Source: Pseudomonas antarctica (GTDB lineage Bacteria > Pseudomonadota > Gammaproteobacteria > Pseudomonadales > Pseudomonadaceae). Taken from it: a stretch of 64,000 bases of DNA. Positions 33,059 through 43,465 of this stretch are shown here, one piece after another. The translations under genes were made by a program, and so were the position numbers. The stretch covers positions 169,465 to 233,464 of the forward strand of contig NZ_UYXQ01000004.1 in the NCBI RefSeq assembly GCF_900624995.1, in the 5' to 3' direction. Numbering within the stretch: the stretch's first letter is position 1; the number at the start of each line of letters is the position of its first letter. The notes under the pieces were generated by a model. It was not told the DNA's origin and searched no databases. It saw nothing but the letters and a program-made list of their open reading frames with translations.

Positions 33059-33692
33059 CCCCTTTGGCCAAGTCGTCCAGCTTGATTTGTAAGCCACCGA
33101 CCGCCGCTTCATCAGACAGCGCCGCCTTGGCTTTTTGGTACGCAGCATGGGCTTCGTCGGTACGACCCAATTGGACCAACAGGTCGCCCTTGAGCTCTTC
33201 ACGAGTGGCCACAAATGCCTTGTCAGCATCGCCGTCGAGCAGTTTGAGTGCTTCGTCAGCCTTGTTCTGTGCTGCCAACACCTGCGCCAGGCGCTGACGT
33301 GCGATTTCACCCAGAGTCGGGTTGGTCGGCTTGTCGGCGATGGCCTTCAGCTCGGTGGCTGCGTCATCCAGCTTGCCGGTGTCGACCGCAACTTTCGCGA
33401 CGAACAGGCTGCCGTACTGGGCGTAGGTACTACCGCCGAATTCGGCTTTCAGCTTGCCGGCCAAGTCTGCCACTTGGGCAGGATCAGGCTTGCCGTCCGG
33501 CGTCAGCGTGGTTTCCAGCAATTGTTGATAGAGGATCGAGGCGCCTTGAGACTGGTTGGCCTGATACTTTGTCCAGGCTTGCCAGCCGAACACCACCACT
33601 AAAGCCAGCAGGCCGCCGGTAACCAGGGGCTTGCCGTTACGCTGCCACCAGTCCTTGAACTCGGCCAACTGCTCATCATCAGTACTCGACAC
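33051..33692 (-). CDS. yfgM: YfgM-family tetratricopeptide protein
   Basis: This 213-residue protein has a short cytoplasmic N-terminus (DDEQLAEFKDWWQRNGKP), one membrane helix (VTGGLLALVVVFGWQAW, about 23-40) and a periplasmic TPR region. YfgM associates with the SecYEG translocon and the chaperone PpiD and helps hand over periplasmic proteins. The location between hisS and bamB is the conserved gammaproteobacterial arrangement. It overlaps bamB by 8 bases. Confidence 0.92.
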   Translation of the reverse strand: MSSTDDEQLAEFKDWWQRNGKPLVTGGLLALVVVFGWQAWTKYQANQSQGASILYQQLLETTLTPDGKPDPAQVADLAGKLKAEFGGSTYAQYGSLFVAKVAVDTGKLDDAATELKAIADKPTNPTLGEIARQRLAQVLAAQNKADEALKLLDGDADKAFVATREELKGDLLVQLGRTDEAHAAYQKAKAALSDEAAVGGLQIKLDDLAKGDA

Positions 33693-33733
33693 CCCAATAC
33701 TCCTTAATCGCTAAATTCGGCTGTTCGACAGCT

Positions 33734-35023
33734 TCAACCCTGCACGACGCAGGTGGCCAAGTGCGCGGCGAGCGCATCAAAGGCAATGTTCTGTTGCTCG
33801 CCCTGGCCACGCAGGGGTTTGAAACCTATCACTTGCTGGGCCAGTTCGTCATCGCCAAGGATCAGTGCATACAGCGCACCGCTCTTGTCGGCCTTCTTGA
33901 ATTGGCTCTTGAAGCTGCCAGCGCCGGCATTGATCTGCAGGCGCAGGTTTGGCAGTTGGTCGCGCACTTTCTCGCTCAGGGCCAGGGCTGCCAGTTCGGC
34001 GGCCTCGCCAAAGGCGCACAGGTACACGTCCACCTGACGGGAAATTTCTTCCGGGACCTGCTCCAGGGTTTCGAGCAGCAGGATCAGCCGCTCGATGCCC
34101 ATGGCAAAACCCACGCCCGTGGTCGGCTTGCCGCCCATTTGCTCGACCAGGCCGTCGTAACGACCACCGGCGCACACGGTGCCCTGGGCGCCGAGTTTGT
34201 CGGTGACCCATTCGAATACGGTTTTGCTGTAGTAATCGAGGCCACGTACCAGTTTCGGGTTGATCACGTACGGAATACCGGCCGCGTCCAGGCGAGCCTT
34301 GAGGCCCTCGAAGTGGATGCGCGATTCGTCGTCCAGGTAATCGGCCATTTTCGGCGCGTCGACCAGTATGGCTTGGGTGTCGGCGTTCTTGGTATCCAGC
34401 ACGCGCAACGGGTTGGTTTTCAGACGGCGCTGGCTGTCTTCGTCCAACTTGTCGAGGTGGGCGGACAGGTACTCGACCAGGGCGACCCGGTAGCGGCCAC
34501 GGGATTCACTGGTACCCAGGCTGTTGAGTTCAAGCTTGACCGCGTCGCGGATGCCCAGCAGGCCCCACAGGCGCCAGGTCAGCACGATCAACTCGGCGTC
34601 GATGTCCGGGCCGTCGAGGTTGAACACTTCCAGGCCAATCTGGTGGAACTGGCGATAACGGCCTTTCTGCGGGCGCTCGTGGCGAAACATCGGGCCGATG
34701 TACCACAGCTTCTGTGGCTGCCCACCCCCGGTGAGGCCATGCTCGAGCACGGCGCGCACGCACGCAGCAGTACCTTCCGGACGCAGAGTCAGGGAGTCGC
34801 CGTTGCGGTCTTCAAAGGTGTACATCTCTTTTTCGACGATGTCGGTCACTTCACCGATGGAGCGCTTGAACAGCTCGGTGAACTCGACGATCGGCATGCG
34901 GATCTGCTTGTAACCGTAGTTATCCAGCAGGCGCGCGACCGTGCTCTCGAAGTAGCGCCACAGTGGCGTCTGCTCCGGCAGGATGTCGTTCATGCCACGA
35001 ATGGCTTGCAGAGACTTGCTCAC
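33734..35023 (-). CDS. hisS: Histidyl-tRNA synthetase
   Basis: This 429-residue class II synthetase charges tRNA-His. Motif 2 ([14 protein letters not shown]), the His A motif region ([13 protein letters not shown]) and [13 protein letters not shown] are clear, followed by the C-terminal anticodon-binding domain. Start ATG 35023 ([16 protein letters not shown]) matches the family. It sits 21 bases after ispG and 41 before yfgM, within a continuous minus-strand operon. Confidence 0.98.
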   Translation of the reverse strand: MSKSLQAIRGMNDILPEQTPLWRYFESTVARLLDNYGYKQIRMPIVEFTELFKRSIGEVTDIVEKEMYTFEDRNGDSLTLRPEGTAACVRAVLEHGLTGGGQPQKLWYIGPMFRHERPQKGRYRQFHQIGLEVFNLDGPDIDAELIVLTWRLWGLLGIRDAVKLELNSLGTSESRGRYRVALVEYLSAHLDKLDEDSQRRLKTNPLRVLDTKNADTQAILVDAPKMADYLDDESRIHFEGLKARLDAAGIPYVINPKLVRGLDYYSKTVFEWVTDKLGAQGTVCAGGRYDGLVEQMGGKPTTGVGFAMGIERLILLLETLEQVPEEISRQVDVYLCAFGEAAELAALALSEKVRDQLPNLRLQINAGAGSFKSQFKKADKSGALYALILGDDELAQQVIGFKPLRGQGEQQNIAFDALAAHLATCVVQG

Positions 35024-35044
35024 ATCTAATCCTTAAATTCGTTC

Positions 35045-36154
35045 TTAGCCGCGCGCGATCAGCGCTGCGTCAGCCGCGACCTTCTCGGCCGCTTTCTCGC
35101 GAATCAGTCTTTCGAGCTCATCCACCAGATTGTCATTCGTCAACTTCTGCGACGGCTTGCCGTCGATGTAAATCAGGTTCGGTGTGCCGCCAGTCAGGCC
35201 GATGTGCGCCTCTTTGGCTTCACCCGGGCCGTTGACCACGCAACCGATCACCGCAACATCCAGCGGCACCAGTAGATCTTCGAGGCGCCCTTCCAGTTCG
35301 TTCATGGTTTTCACCACGTCGAAGTTCTGCCGCGAGCAGCTCGGGCAGGCAATGAAGTTAATGCCACGGGAACGCAAATGCAGGGATTTGAGAATGTCGT
35401 AACCGACCTTCACTTCCTCTACCGGGTCTGCCGCCAGGGAGATGCGGATAGTATCGCCAATCCCTTCGGCGAGCAGCATACCGAGACCCACCGCAGATTT
35501 CACTGTGCCTGAGCGCAAACCGCCCGCTTCAGTGATACCCAAGTGCAGTGGCTGCACAATTTCCTTGGCCAGCAGGCGATAAGCTTCTACCGCCATGAAC
35601 ACGTCGGAAGCCTTTACGCTGACCTTGAAGTCCTGAAAATTCAGGCGCTCAAGGTGCTCAACGTGGCGCAGCGCCGATTCAACCAGCGCGGCCGGGGTCG
35701 GCTCGCCGTATTTCTTTTGCAGGTCTTTTTCCAGGGAACCGGCGTTGACGCCGATGCGAATCGGAATCCCGCGATCGCGTGCAGCATCCACCACCGCGCG
35801 CACACGGTCTTCGCGACCGATGTTGCCCGGGTTGATGCGCAGGCAGTCGACGCCCAGTTCGGCCACGCGCAAGGCGATCTTGTAGTCGAAGTGAATGTCG
35901 GCAACCAGCGGCACCTTGACCAGTTGCTTGATGCGGCCAAAGGCTTCGGCAGCGTCCATATCGGGTACGGAAACCCGTACGATGTCCACGCCGGCCGCTT
36001 CCAGACGGTTGATCTGGGCGACGGTGGCGGCGACATCATTGGTGTCGCTGTTGGTCATGCTCTGTACCGCGATGGGGGCGTCGCCGCCCACCGGCACCGT
36101 GCCGACCCAAATCTTGCGCGATACGCGACGTTTGATTGGAGATTCGCCGTGCAT
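35045..36154 (-). CDS. ispG: 4-hydroxy-3-methylbut-2-enyl diphosphate synthase
   Basis: This 369-residue iron-sulfur enzyme catalyses the sixth step of the MEP isoprenoid pathway, reducing MEcPP to HMBPP. The three 4Fe-4S cysteines are visible in [10 protein letters not shown] and [11 protein letters not shown]. The N-terminal TIM barrel begins [16 protein letters not shown]. It is separated from rodZ by only 2 bases and from hisS by 21. The pathway needs clusters made by the isc operon a few kb upstream. Confidence 0.98.
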   Translation of the reverse strand: MHGESPIKRRVSRKIWVGTVPVGGDAPIAVQSMTNSDTNDVAATVAQINRLEAAGVDIVRVSVPDMDAAEAFGRIKQLVKVPLVADIHFDYKIALRVAELGVDCLRINPGNIGREDRVRAVVDAARDRGIPIRIGVNAGSLEKDLQKKYGEPTPAALVESALRHVEHLERLNFQDFKVSVKASDVFMAVEAYRLLAKEIVQPLHLGITEAGGLRSGTVKSAVGLGMLLAEGIGDTIRISLAADPVEEVKVGYDILKSLHLRSRGINFIACPSCSRQNFDVVKTMNELEGRLEDLLVPLDVAVIGCVVNGPGEAKEAHIGLTGGTPNLIYIDGKPSQKLTNDNLVDELERLIREKAAEKVAADAALIARG

Positions 36155-36156
36155 GA

Positions 36157-37161
36157 CTATTGTCCCAACTTGAGGCGAGCAGTCTCGCCACTGGTGAACG
36201 GCGCTACGTCAACAGGCTGGCCGTTGTAGACCACTTGCGCGCCACGGGCAAAGCCCAGACGCAGCGTCAAAGGAGGCTTGCCGCCCTGGTCAAGCGTATC
36301 GCCCTTACGCTTCAAACCGCTGAACAGCACTTTGCCGTTGCCATCGGTGACTTGCGTCCAGCAGTCAGCGATGAAGGTAATCTGGATATGCCCGTCACCG
36401 GCGATCAATGCGGGTGCGCTGGGTGGCGTAACGGCTGGCGCTGCCGGAGCGGCCGGGGCAGTGTTCGCTGGAGCAGGTGCCGGGGGGGTATGGGCCTGGG
36501 CGGCCTGAGCAACTGGGGCGGCCGGGGTTACCGGCACAGCTTGAGCAGGCGCGGCGGCGGTCGCAGCCGGCGCAGTGCCCGCTTCCGGCGCTGCCGGCTC
36601 GGCAGTGGCCGGTGCTTCTGGTGCAGCCTGCGCTTGGGCAACCGCCTGGTCTTCGGGCTCATCCAACGGATGAATCTGAGTGGTGCCGTCGGCGCTTTCG
36701 ACTTCGACGTGCTCCATAGCGTTGCTGGTCAGGTCCTTGCTGCGCTGGGACGCCTGGTCTTGCCACCAGACGAAACCGCCGCCAATCACAGCAATCAGCA
36801 GCAATAGACTGACAATTCGCAAAATCGTGTGGGAAACCCGTACCGGCTCTTCGATGCGACCCAGGCCATGCACATTACTGCCCTGGGAGTCGGTGCCGGT
36901 GAACTGATCGAATTCCTGTACCAACACGGTCTGGTCAATGCCCAGCAACTTGGCATAAGCGCGGATGTAGCCGCGGGCAAAGGTATGCCCAGGCAGCTTG
37001 TCGAACGCGCCGGCCTCCAGGTTGCCCAGGGATGTCGTGGTCAAATTGAGCTTGAGGGCCACTTCTGCCAGCGACCAACCATTGCTTTCGCGGGCCTGAC
37101 GCAAGGTCTCGCCTGGGTTTACGCGATTAGCTGCTACAACTTCCGGGTGCGCCGCTTTCAT
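36157..37161 (-). CDS. rodZ: RodZ-like helix-turn-helix membrane protein
   Basis: This 334-residue protein has the RodZ architecture: a cytoplasmic HTH (residues 15-85; [30 protein letters not shown]), a single membrane helix ([21 protein letters not shown], about 108-128), a long Pro/Ala/Gln-rich periplasmic linker, and a C-terminal beta domain (DUF4115; [23 protein letters not shown]). RodZ links MreB to the cell-wall machinery. Start ATG 37161 is preferred to the ATG directly before it because GGAG then stands at 5 bases. The start overlaps the pilF stop codon. Confidence 0.9.
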   Translation of the reverse strand: MKAAHPEVVAANRVNPGETLRQARESNGWSLAEVALKLNLTTTSLGNLEAGAFDKLPGHTFARGYIRAYAKLLGIDQTVLVQEFDQFTGTDSQGSNVHGLGRIEEPVRVSHTILRIVSLLLLIAVIGGGFVWWQDQASQRSKDLTSNAMEHVEVESADGTTQIHPLDEPEDQAVAQAQAAPEAPATAEPAAPEAGTAPAATAAAPAQAVPVTPAAPVAQAAQAHTPPAPAPANTAPAAPAAPAVTPPSAPALIAGDGHIQITFIADCWTQVTDGNGKVLFSGLKRKGDTLDQGGKPPLTLRLGFARGAQVVYNGQPVDVAPFTSGETARLKLGQ

Positions 37162-37919
37162 CATTGCTCCGACAGGTATTGCTGATATTCCGGCGTACCG
37201 GGATAGAGTCGTTCGAGTTGCTGGCCAAAACGTGCGGCCGTGTCGCGTTCTTCATGAACAGTCGCCAGGCGCGCACCGAGCAATAGACTACGTGCATTTT
37301 GCCCGCTGAGCAGGCTAAAACGCTCGTAATAGTCACGTGCTGGCACATAATGCCTGTCTTCGTAAGACATCTCAGCCATTTCGAGCAACGCGCGTGGCTG
37401 GCGACTGTTCAAATGCAGGGCTTTTTCCAGTTGCTGACGCGCGCTGTCGCGCTGGCCGAGGCGCACCGAGGTAACCCCAAGGTTCTCGAATACCCGCGAC
37501 CGCTCCGGGTAGAGGGCATCGGCAGAGGCTTGCTGGAAATAACGGGAAGCCTGGTCATAACGCTTCTGCTCGAACAGGAAGCTGCCGTAGTTGTTCAGCA
37601 GCCGGGGGTCGGCAGGACGGGAGGCCAGGGCTTTTTGAAAATAGTGATCGGCCAGCTCGGGCTCGGCCTGGGCCTGAAACACCAAGGCCAATGCGGCATT
37701 CGCGTCAGCATCCTCGCCATCCAACTCCAGGGCCTTTTTCAACGGCACCTTGGCCTGCTCGCTCATACCTTGGCGCAGATAACCCAGACCCAGTTGCACA
37801 TAGGCAACTCGCGCCTCATCACGGCCTTTATCGGTTTGCAACGGGCTGTCATAGCCCGATGAAACACAACCGGCCACGAGGCCGGTAAAAAGTAAAAGCA
37901 GCGCAAGGCGCAAGGGCAT
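37161..37919 (-). CDS. pilF: Type IV pilus biogenesis lipoprotein PilF
   Basis: This 252-residue TPR lipoprotein pilots the secretin PilQ to the outer membrane. The lipobox is LVAGC (Cys18) followed by VSSGYDS. TPR repeats cover about residues 35-240, with GLGYLRQGMSEQAKVPLKKALEL as the first helix pair. The stop codon overlaps the rodZ start, so the two are translationally coupled, as in other pseudomonads. It follows rlmN by 12 bases. Confidence 0.95.
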   Translation of the reverse strand: MPLRLALLLLFTGLVAGCVSSGYDSPLQTDKGRDEARVAYVQLGLGYLRQGMSEQAKVPLKKALELDGEDADANAALALVFQAQAEPELADHYFQKALASRPADPRLLNNYGSFLFEQKRYDQASRYFQQASADALYPERSRVFENLGVTSVRLGQRDSARQQLEKALHLNSRQPRALLEMAEMSYEDRHYVPARDYYERFSLLSGQNARSLLLGARLATVHEERDTAARFGQQLERLYPGTPEYQQYLSEQ

Positions 37920-37931
37920 AGAGTTCCTCTC

Positions 37932-39080
37932 TCAGATTCGATTCACAGCAATTTGCGGCAAATCTTCGGCGGCGTTAAGTTCGCGCACGGCGATATAACG
38001 TTCGCTGCGACGGGTGCGATCCAGCACCTGCCCTACCAATTGGCCACAGGCGGCGTCGATGTCTTCACCACGCGTGGTGCGTACGGTGACGTTGTAGCCG
38101 GCCTGGTGCAGTTGATCCTGGAAACGGCGGATAGCATTGTTGCTAGGCCGCTCGTAGCCAGAATGTGGAAACGGGTTAAACGGAATCAGGTTGATCTTGC
38201 ACGGAGTGTTCTTGAGCAACTCGATCATCTCGACGGCGTGCTCAACCTTGTCGTTGATGTCCTTGAGCATGGTGTACTCAATGGTCAACACACGCTTCTC
38301 GCCCAAGGTTGCCATGTAACGCTGACAAGATTCGAGCAGCATCTTAAGCGGATACTTCTTGTTGATCGGCACCAATTGGTTACGCAATGCATCATTGGGT
38401 GCGTGCAGCGACAACGCCAGGGAGACGTCGATGTGCTTGGCCAGCTCATCGATCATCGGCACCACGCCTGAGGTCGACAAGGTCACACGGCGCTTGGAAA
38501 TGCCGTAGCCCAGGTCGTCCATCATCAAATGCATGGCCGCGATCACGTTGTCGAAGTTCAGCAGCGGCTCACCCATGCCCATCATCACCACGTTGGTGAT
38601 GGCACGGTCGACGGTTGCCGGGACGCTGCCAAAGGATTTGTTGGCAATCCACACCTGGCCGATGACTTCGGCGGCGGTGAGGTTGCTATTGAAGCCTTGC
38701 TTGCCGGTGGAGCAGAAACTGCAGTCCAGGGCACAGCCTGCCTGGGACGAAACGCACAATGTGCCGCGCTTGCCCTGGGGAATGTACACGGTCTCGACGC
38801 AGCTGCCGGACGCCACGCGCACCACCCACTTACGGGTGCCGTCGCTGGAGATGTCCTCGCTGACCACTTCGGGGCCACGGACCTCAGCAATAGCCTTGAG
38901 CTTGTCGCGCAGGGCCTTGCTGACGTTCGTCATGGCGTCGAAATCGTCGACGCCAAAGTGGTGAATCCACTTCATTACCTGACCGGCACGGAAACGCTTC
39001 TCCCCGATTGAGTCGAAGAATTTCTCCATTTCCGGCTGAGTCAGACCCAGCAGGTTGGTTTTAACAGTCGATGTAGTCAT
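37932..39080 (-). CDS. rlmN: 23S rRNA/tRNA A2503/A37 methyltransferase RlmN
   Basis: This 382-residue radical-SAM enzyme methylates C2 of adenine in 23S rRNA (A2503) and some tRNAs. The CxxxCxxC cluster motif is [14 protein letters not shown]-binding [10 protein letters not shown] follows, and the C-terminal catalytic Cys lies in DIDAACGQL. The length is as for Pseudomonas orthologues. It begins the part of the block that runs to der, 29 bases downstream of ndk. Confidence 0.98.
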   Translation of the reverse strand: MTTSTVKTNLLGLTQPEMEKFFDSIGEKRFRAGQVMKWIHHFGVDDFDAMTNVSKALRDKLKAIAEVRGPEVVSEDISSDGTRKWVVRVASGSCVETVYIPQGKRGTLCVSSQAGCALDCSFCSTGKQGFNSNLTAAEVIGQVWIANKSFGSVPATVDRAITNVVMMGMGEPLLNFDNVIAAMHLMMDDLGYGISKRRVTLSTSGVVPMIDELAKHIDVSLALSLHAPNDALRNQLVPINKKYPLKMLLESCQRYMATLGEKRVLTIEYTMLKDINDKVEHAVEMIELLKNTPCKINLIPFNPFPHSGYERPSNNAIRRFQDQLHQAGYNVTVRTTRGEDIDAACGQLVGQVLDRTRRSERYIAVRELNAAEDLPQIAVNRI

Positions 39081-39109
39081 GGATTCACCCTCACTCTTTA
39101 AGCCAGTGC

Positions 39110-39535
39110 TTAGCGAGCGGTTACTTCAGTAGCAGCGAAAAAGTACGAGATTTCGCGAGCAGCAGCGGCTTCGGAGTCCGAACCGTGAACAGCATTGGCG
39201 TCGATGGATTCAGCGAAGTCAGCACGGATGGTGCCGGCAGCTGCTTCTTTAGGGTTGGTAGCGCCCATCAGCTCACGGTTCAGAGCGATAGCGTTTTCGC
39301 CTTCCAGAACCTGAACAACAACAGGGCCGGAGATCATGAAGGAGACCAGGTCGCCGAAGAAGCCACGAGCGCTGTGCTCAGCGTAGAAGCCTTCAGCTTC
39401 AGCTTTGGACAGTTGCTTGAGTTTCGAAGCTACAACCTTCAGGCCGGCTTTTTCGAAACGAGTGGTGATCTCGCCGATGACGTTTTTTGCAACAGCGTCA
39501 GGCTTGATGATGGAGAAAGTACGTTGAACAGCCAT
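39110..39535 (-). CDS. ndk: Nucleoside diphosphate kinase
   Basis: This 141-residue enzyme balances NTP pools by transferring phosphate through a His. The active-site His is in ANAVHGSDS; the N-terminal [17 protein letters not shown] is the family signature. Base composition and codon choice suggest high expression. It lies between the terminator of the isc operon and rlmN, so it probably has its own promoter at about 39540-39565. Confidence 0.98.
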   Translation of the reverse strand: MAVQRTFSIIKPDAVAKNVIGEITTRFEKAGLKVVASKLKQLSKAEAEGFYAEHSARGFFGDLVSFMISGPVVVQVLEGENAIALNRELMGATNPKEAAAGTIRADFAESIDANAVHGSDSEAAAAREISYFFAATEVTAR

Positions 39536-39563
39536 GGTGTAACTCCAGAAACGGTAATTTACG

Positions 39564-39594
39564 AAAAATTAAACCCGCGAATTATACGCGGGTT
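39564..39594 (-). terminator. isc operon terminator
   Basis: On the minus strand AACCCGCG and CGCGGGTT pair around a 7-base loop, followed by TAATTTTT. It stands between iscX and ndk, about 33 bases after the iscX stop. Confidence 0.8.
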
Positions 39595-39626
39595 CTTAGG
39601 TATTGCCTAACTGCGTAAGGGAGGCG

Positions 39627-39827
39627 TCAGTCCTGCTCTTCTTTCCAGGCAGTCTGGATAGCTTCCAGGACCTTTTCACCGCCACGATCCCGCTCATCTT
39701 CAAACCCTGGCAACGCCATGACCATGTCACGCAAAGCTACAAAGTTCAGGGAGTAAGGATCCAGATCCGGGTTGCCGTCGGCCAACAGGATAGCGATCTC
39801 TTGCACATCAACCCATTTAAGAATCAT
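39627..39827 (-). CDS. iscX: Fe-S assembly protein IscX
   Basis: This small acidic protein of 66 residues (MILKWVDVQEIAILL; PDLDPYSLNFVALRD) binds IscS and iron and regulates cluster synthesis; it is the last gene of the isc operon. ATG 39827 is the start used in the family; the frame opens further upstream but overlaps the ferredoxin end. ALPGFEDERDRGGEKVLEAI in the second half is typical of IscX. Confidence 0.95.
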   Translation of the reverse strand: MILKWVDVQEIAILLADGNPDLDPYSLNFVALRDMVMALPGFEDERDRGGEKVLEAIQTAWKEEQD

Positions 39828-39841
39828 GACACTTCCTTGAA

Positions 39842-40183
39842 TCAATGCGGCGCTTCGGCCGCATGGTTGAGCGAGTACTTCGGAATTTCGACAGTGATGT
39901 CTTCAGTCCCAACCTTTGCCTGACAGCTTAGGCGAGAAGTCGGCTCCAGGCCCCACGCGCGGTCGAGAAAATCCTCTTCCAGCTCATCGGCTTCTTCCAG
40001 AGAGTTGAAACCCTCGCGAATCACACAGTGGCAAGTGGTGCAGGCGCAGACACCGCCGCAGGCACTCTCGATCTCGATGTGGTTGTCATGGGCAACTTCG
40101 AGGATGGACTTGCCGGTCTCAGCCTCCACGACCATACCGTCCGGGCAATGCTCGGCGTGTGGCAGAAAAATGACCTGCGGCAT
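39842..40183 (-). CDS. fdx: ISC-type 2Fe-2S ferredoxin
   Basis: This 113-residue adrenodoxin-like ferredoxin donates electrons to IscS/IscU during cluster assembly. Cluster ligands are in SACGGVCACTTCHC and the distal Cys is in SRLSCQAKVG. It lies 3 bases downstream of hscA and 14 upstream of iscX, all on the same transcript. Confidence 0.97.
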   Translation of the reverse strand: MPQVIFLPHAEHCPDGMVVEAETGKSILEVAHDNHIEIESACGGVCACTTCHCVIREGFNSLEEADELEEDFLDRAWGLEPTSRLSCQAKVGTEDITVEIPKYSLNHAAEAPH

Positions 40184-40186
40184 TAA

Positions 40187-42049
40187 TTATTCCTCGATTT
40201 CATTCAGATTGCGTCCCGCCAGGGCGGCTTTTACCGACTGGTCCATACGACGGGCGGCAAAAGCATCGGTCACTTGCGACAGACGCTTGGTCTGTTGCTC
40301 GATGGCGTAACCATCAGTGCTTTTCATCAGTTCGGCCAGTTCCTGCATCTGCAGGTCGATGACCATGCGCTCTTCGGCATCCAACAGGCGCTCGCCATCA
40401 GCATCAAGGGCACCCTGCACGGCTTCGAGCAGGCGCTGAGCGTCGACTTGCTGCTCACGCAGTACGCGGGCGACCTTGTCGTCACCGGCATACTGGAACG
40501 AATCCTTGAGCATCTTGGCGATTTCGCCGTCGGTCAGGCCGTAGGACGGCTTGACCTGGATGCTGGCTTCAACGCCCGAGGCCAGTTCACGCGCAGCCAC
40601 GCTGAGCAGGCCATCGGCGTCGACCTGGTAGGTCACGCGAATCTTCGCCGCGCCCGCAACCATCGCCGGAATGCCGCGCAATTCAAAACGCGCCAGGGAG
40701 CGGCAGTCGCTGATCAGCTCGCGCTCGCCTTGCAGCACATGAATCATCATGGCCGTCTGGCCATCTTTATACGTAGTGAAATCCTGGGCGCGGGCGACGG
40801 GGATGGTGGTGTTACGTGGAATCACCTTCTCCATCAGGCCGCCCATGGTTTCCAGCCCCAAGGACAGCGGGATAACGTCGAGCAGCAGCAATTCGCCACC
40901 GTCGCGCTTGTTACCGGCCAGGGTGTCGGCCTGGATCGCGGCACCGATAGCGACGACTTGATCCGGGTCGATTTCAGTCAGCGGCTGGCGACCAAAGGCT
41001 TCGGCAACGGCTTCGCGAACCCGTGGGACGCGGGTCGAACCGCCGACCATGACCACGGCGGCAACGTCTTCGAGCTCAACACCGGAATCACGCACTGCAC
41101 GGCGGCAGGCTTTAAGGCTGCGCGCGACCATCGGTTCGATCAGCGCGTCGAACGCTTCACGGGTCAGTTGAGCCGACCAGGAACCGTAGGAAACGTCTAC
41201 AGAACGGGCGTCAGTCAGCGCTTCTTTGGCCGCACAGGCGGTTTGCAGCAGATTACGCTGCTCGCCCGGGTCCAGGTCGGCCGACAAGCCGGCGCTGGTG
41301 ATGATCCAGCCGGCAATCGCGTGATCGAAGTCATCGCCGCCCAGGGCAGTGTCGCCACCGGTGGCCAGTACTTCGAACACACCGCCGGTCAGGCGCAGGA
41401 TCGAAATATCAAAGGTGCCGCCGCCCAGGTCGTAGATAGCAACCAAGCCTTCGGCGTGCTGATCCAGGCCATAGGCCACAGCGGCCGCAGTCGGCTCATT
41501 GAGCAAGCGCAGCACGTTGAGACCGGCGAGTTTCGCCGCGTCCTTGGTGGCTTGGCGCTGAGCGTCGTCGAAATACGCCGGAACCGTGATCACCGCGCCG
41601 ACCAGTTCACCGCCCAAGGTGGTTTCCGCGCGCTGGCGCAGTACCTTGAGGATATCGGCCGACACTTCCACCGGGCTTTTCGGGCCCTGGACGGTGTCAA
41701 TGAACGGCATATGCGATTCGCCGCCGACAAAGCGGTACGGCAGCTGCTCGCCCAATTGCTTGACGTCGGACAGACCACGACCCATCAAGCGCTTGACCGA
41801 CAGTACGGTGTTCAGAGGATCGGAGGACGCCGCCAGCTTGGCTGACTCACCGACTTCGATGTGGTCAGCGTGATAGCGCACGGCAGACGGCAGGATAACC
41901 TGGCCATCGGCGTCGGGCAGCGGCTCGGACAGGCCACTGCGCAAGGCAGCGACCAGGGAATTGGTGGTGCCCAGGTCAATCCCGACCGCCAGGCGACGCT
42001 GGTGCGGTTGAGGGCTTTGGCCGGGTTCGGCGATCTGCAGTAGGGCCAT
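40187..42049 (-). CDS. hscA: Fe-S chaperone HscA (Hsp70 type)
   Basis: This 620-residue Hsp70 drives transfer of the cluster from IscU to target proteins. The actin-like ATPase domain begins [15 protein letters not shown], with [14 protein letters not shown] and [13 protein letters not shown]; the C-terminal peptide-binding domain recognises the LPPVK motif of IscU. That motif is present in the IscU encoded nearby. It is placed 48 bases after hscB. Confidence 0.97.
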   Translation of the reverse strand: MALLQIAEPGQSPQPHQRRLAVGIDLGTTNSLVAALRSGLSEPLPDADGQVILPSAVRYHADHIEVGESAKLAASSDPLNTVLSVKRLMGRGLSDVKQLGEQLPYRFVGGESHMPFIDTVQGPKSPVEVSADILKVLRQRAETTLGGELVGAVITVPAYFDDAQRQATKDAAKLAGLNVLRLLNEPTAAAVAYGLDQHAEGLVAIYDLGGGTFDISILRLTGGVFEVLATGGDTALGGDDFDHAIAGWIITSAGLSADLDPGEQRNLLQTACAAKEALTDARSVDVSYGSWSAQLTREAFDALIEPMVARSLKACRRAVRDSGVELEDVAAVVMVGGSTRVPRVREAVAEAFGRQPLTEIDPDQVVAIGAAIQADTLAGNKRDGGELLLLDVIPLSLGLETMGGLMEKVIPRNTTIPVARAQDFTTYKDGQTAMMIHVLQGERELISDCRSLARFELRGIPAMVAGAAKIRVTYQVDADGLLSVAARELASGVEASIQVKPSYGLTDGEIAKMLKDSFQYAGDDKVARVLREQQVDAQRLLEAVQGALDADGERLLDAEERMVIDLQMQELAELMKSTDGYAIEQQTKRLSQVTDAFAARRMDQSVKAALAGRNLNEIEE

Positions 42050-42097
42050 GGTAATCAGGTCTTATCTGTCTATCAGGCGTGCACGGGCAGCACTGGG

Positions 42098-42619
42098 TTA
42101 ATCGTCGAGGCGCTCTTCTAGCTGGCGCACTTCGTAGGTGAGCTTGTCGAGGAACTGCATGCGCCGCATCAGGCGTTCGGCCTGTTCACGTTGCGCTGCA
42201 TCATCCCAACAGGCTGCGAAGCTTTCGTTGAGCTCATCCTGGGCCACTTTCAGACGGCGTTTGAAGACTGCGACGCCGGCCACATCGGCCTCGTCCTGCA
42301 ATTCTTCGAGTTCTTCACGCCACTGCATCTGCTGCATCAGGAAGTCCGGGTCGTGCACCGTGACTTCAATCGGCAACTCACCACCGTTCATCGCAAGCAG
42401 GTAACGCGCGCGTTTCGGGGGGCTTTTAAGCGTCTGATAGGCTTCATTGAGGCTGGCCGACTGCTCCAGCGCCAGGCGTTGCTCACGCTCGGAAGCGTCA
42501 GCGAAGCGGTCCGGATGCACACCACGCGCCAATTCTCGGTAGCGCGTGGCAAGCTGCTCGAGGTCCAGCCGAAAGCTCGGCTGCAGCTCGAATAAAGCGA
42601 AATGACAAGGAGTACCCAC
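42098..42619 (-). CDS. hscB: Fe-S co-chaperone HscB (J-type)
   Basis: This 173-residue co-chaperone stimulates the HscA ATPase and delivers IscU. The J domain has the HPD motif in [11 protein letters not shown] (near residue 33), and the C-terminal three-helix bundle binds IscU. GTG 42619 ([16 protein letters not shown]) gives the length known for HscB; the ORF to 42658 runs into the iscA end. It is 8 bases downstream of iscA. Confidence 0.95.
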   Translation of the reverse strand: MGTPCHFALFELQPSFRLDLEQLATRYRELARGVHPDRFADASEREQRLALEQSASLNEAYQTLKSPPKRARYLLAMNGGELPIEVTVHDPDFLMQQMQWREELEELQDEADVAGVAVFKRRLKVAQDELNESFAACWDDAAQREQAERLMRRMQFLDKLTYEVRQLEERLDD

Positions 42620-42627
42620 AAATAGCC

Positions 42628-42951
42628 TCAGATGTTGAAGCTTTCGCCGCAGCCACATTCACCGCGTACGTTGGGGTTGTTGAACTTGAAGCCTTCGTTC
42701 AACCCTTCCTTGACGAAATCGAGCTCGGTGCCGTCCAGGTAGGTGAGGCTTTTAGGGTCGATGATCACTTTCTCACCGTGACTTTCGAACACCTGATCCT
42801 CTTCAACCACCTCGTCGACAAACTCCAGCACGTAGGCAAGGCCGGAACAGCCCGTGGTGCGAACACCCAGACGAATCCCCTCACCTTTACCGCGCCCATT
42901 CAGGGAGCGGCGAATGTGCTGCGCAGCCGCTTCTGTCATGCTGATAGCCAT
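42628..42951 (-). CDS. iscA: A-type Fe-S carrier IscA
   Basis: This 107-residue A-type scaffold/carrier delivers clusters to apoproteins. The three conserved Cys residues are in [10 protein letters not shown] and the C-terminal GECGCGESF. Start ATG 42951 ([13 protein letters not shown]) matches orthologues; the extension to 42975 is not used. It lies 28 bases after iscU and 8 before hscB. Confidence 0.97.
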   Translation of the reverse strand: MAISMTEAAAQHIRRSLNGRGKGEGIRLGVRTTGCSGLAYVLEFVDEVVEEDQVFESHGEKVIIDPKSLTYLDGTELDFVKEGLNEGFKFNNPNVRGECGCGESFNI

Positions 42952-42979
42952 CGTTGACTCCTTACTCGTCGCCAAATGC

Positions 42980-43366
42980 TTAGATCAAGCCTTTCTTCTG
43001 CTTGTAGTCGCGAACGGCCGCTTTGATAGCGTCTTCTGCGAGTACGGAGCAGTGAATTTTCACCGGCGGCAGGGCCAGTTCTTCGGCCAGCTGGGTGTTG
43101 CTGATAGTGACAGCCTCATCCAGGGTCTTGCCTTTCATCCACTCGGTAGCGAGGGAGCTGGAGGCAATGGCAGAACCGCAGCCGTAAGTCTTGAACTTGG
43201 CGTCTTCGATAACGCCAGCGTCGTTGACCTTGATCTGCAGGCGCATAACGTCGCCGCACGCCGGAGCGCCGACCATGCCAGTGCCGACATCAGGGTCTTC
43301 CGCGTTCATCTTGCCGACGTTGCGCGGGTTTTCGTAGTGGTCGATGACCTTTTCGCTGTAAGCCAT
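42980..43366 (-). CDS. iscU: Fe-S cluster scaffold IscU
   Basis: This 128-residue scaffold holds the nascent cluster. The three ligand Cys residues are in [18 protein letters not shown] and VKIHCSVLA, the Asp next to the first is present, and LPPVK for HscA binding precedes the last Cys. It follows iscS after about 100 bases that contain a weak AAAACGCC-type hairpin. Confidence 0.98.
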   Translation of the reverse strand: MAYSEKVIDHYENPRNVGKMNAEDPDVGTGMVGAPACGDVMRLQIKVNDAGVIEDAKFKTYGCGSAIASSSLATEWMKGKTLDEAVTISNTQLAEELALPPVKIHCSVLAEDAIKAAVRDYKQKKGLI

Positions 43367-43465
43367 GGTACTGAATCCTCACTCATCAGGGCCGCTCTGG
43401 AACCCTGTAAAAACGCCTGCGTTTTCCGCCACGTTTCTACAGAGCTTGGGTGGCGGCTTCTATAT

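Noticed and set aside
40274..41845. 523-codon open frame opposite hscA
   Set aside because: Antisense shadow of a certain Hsp70 gene.
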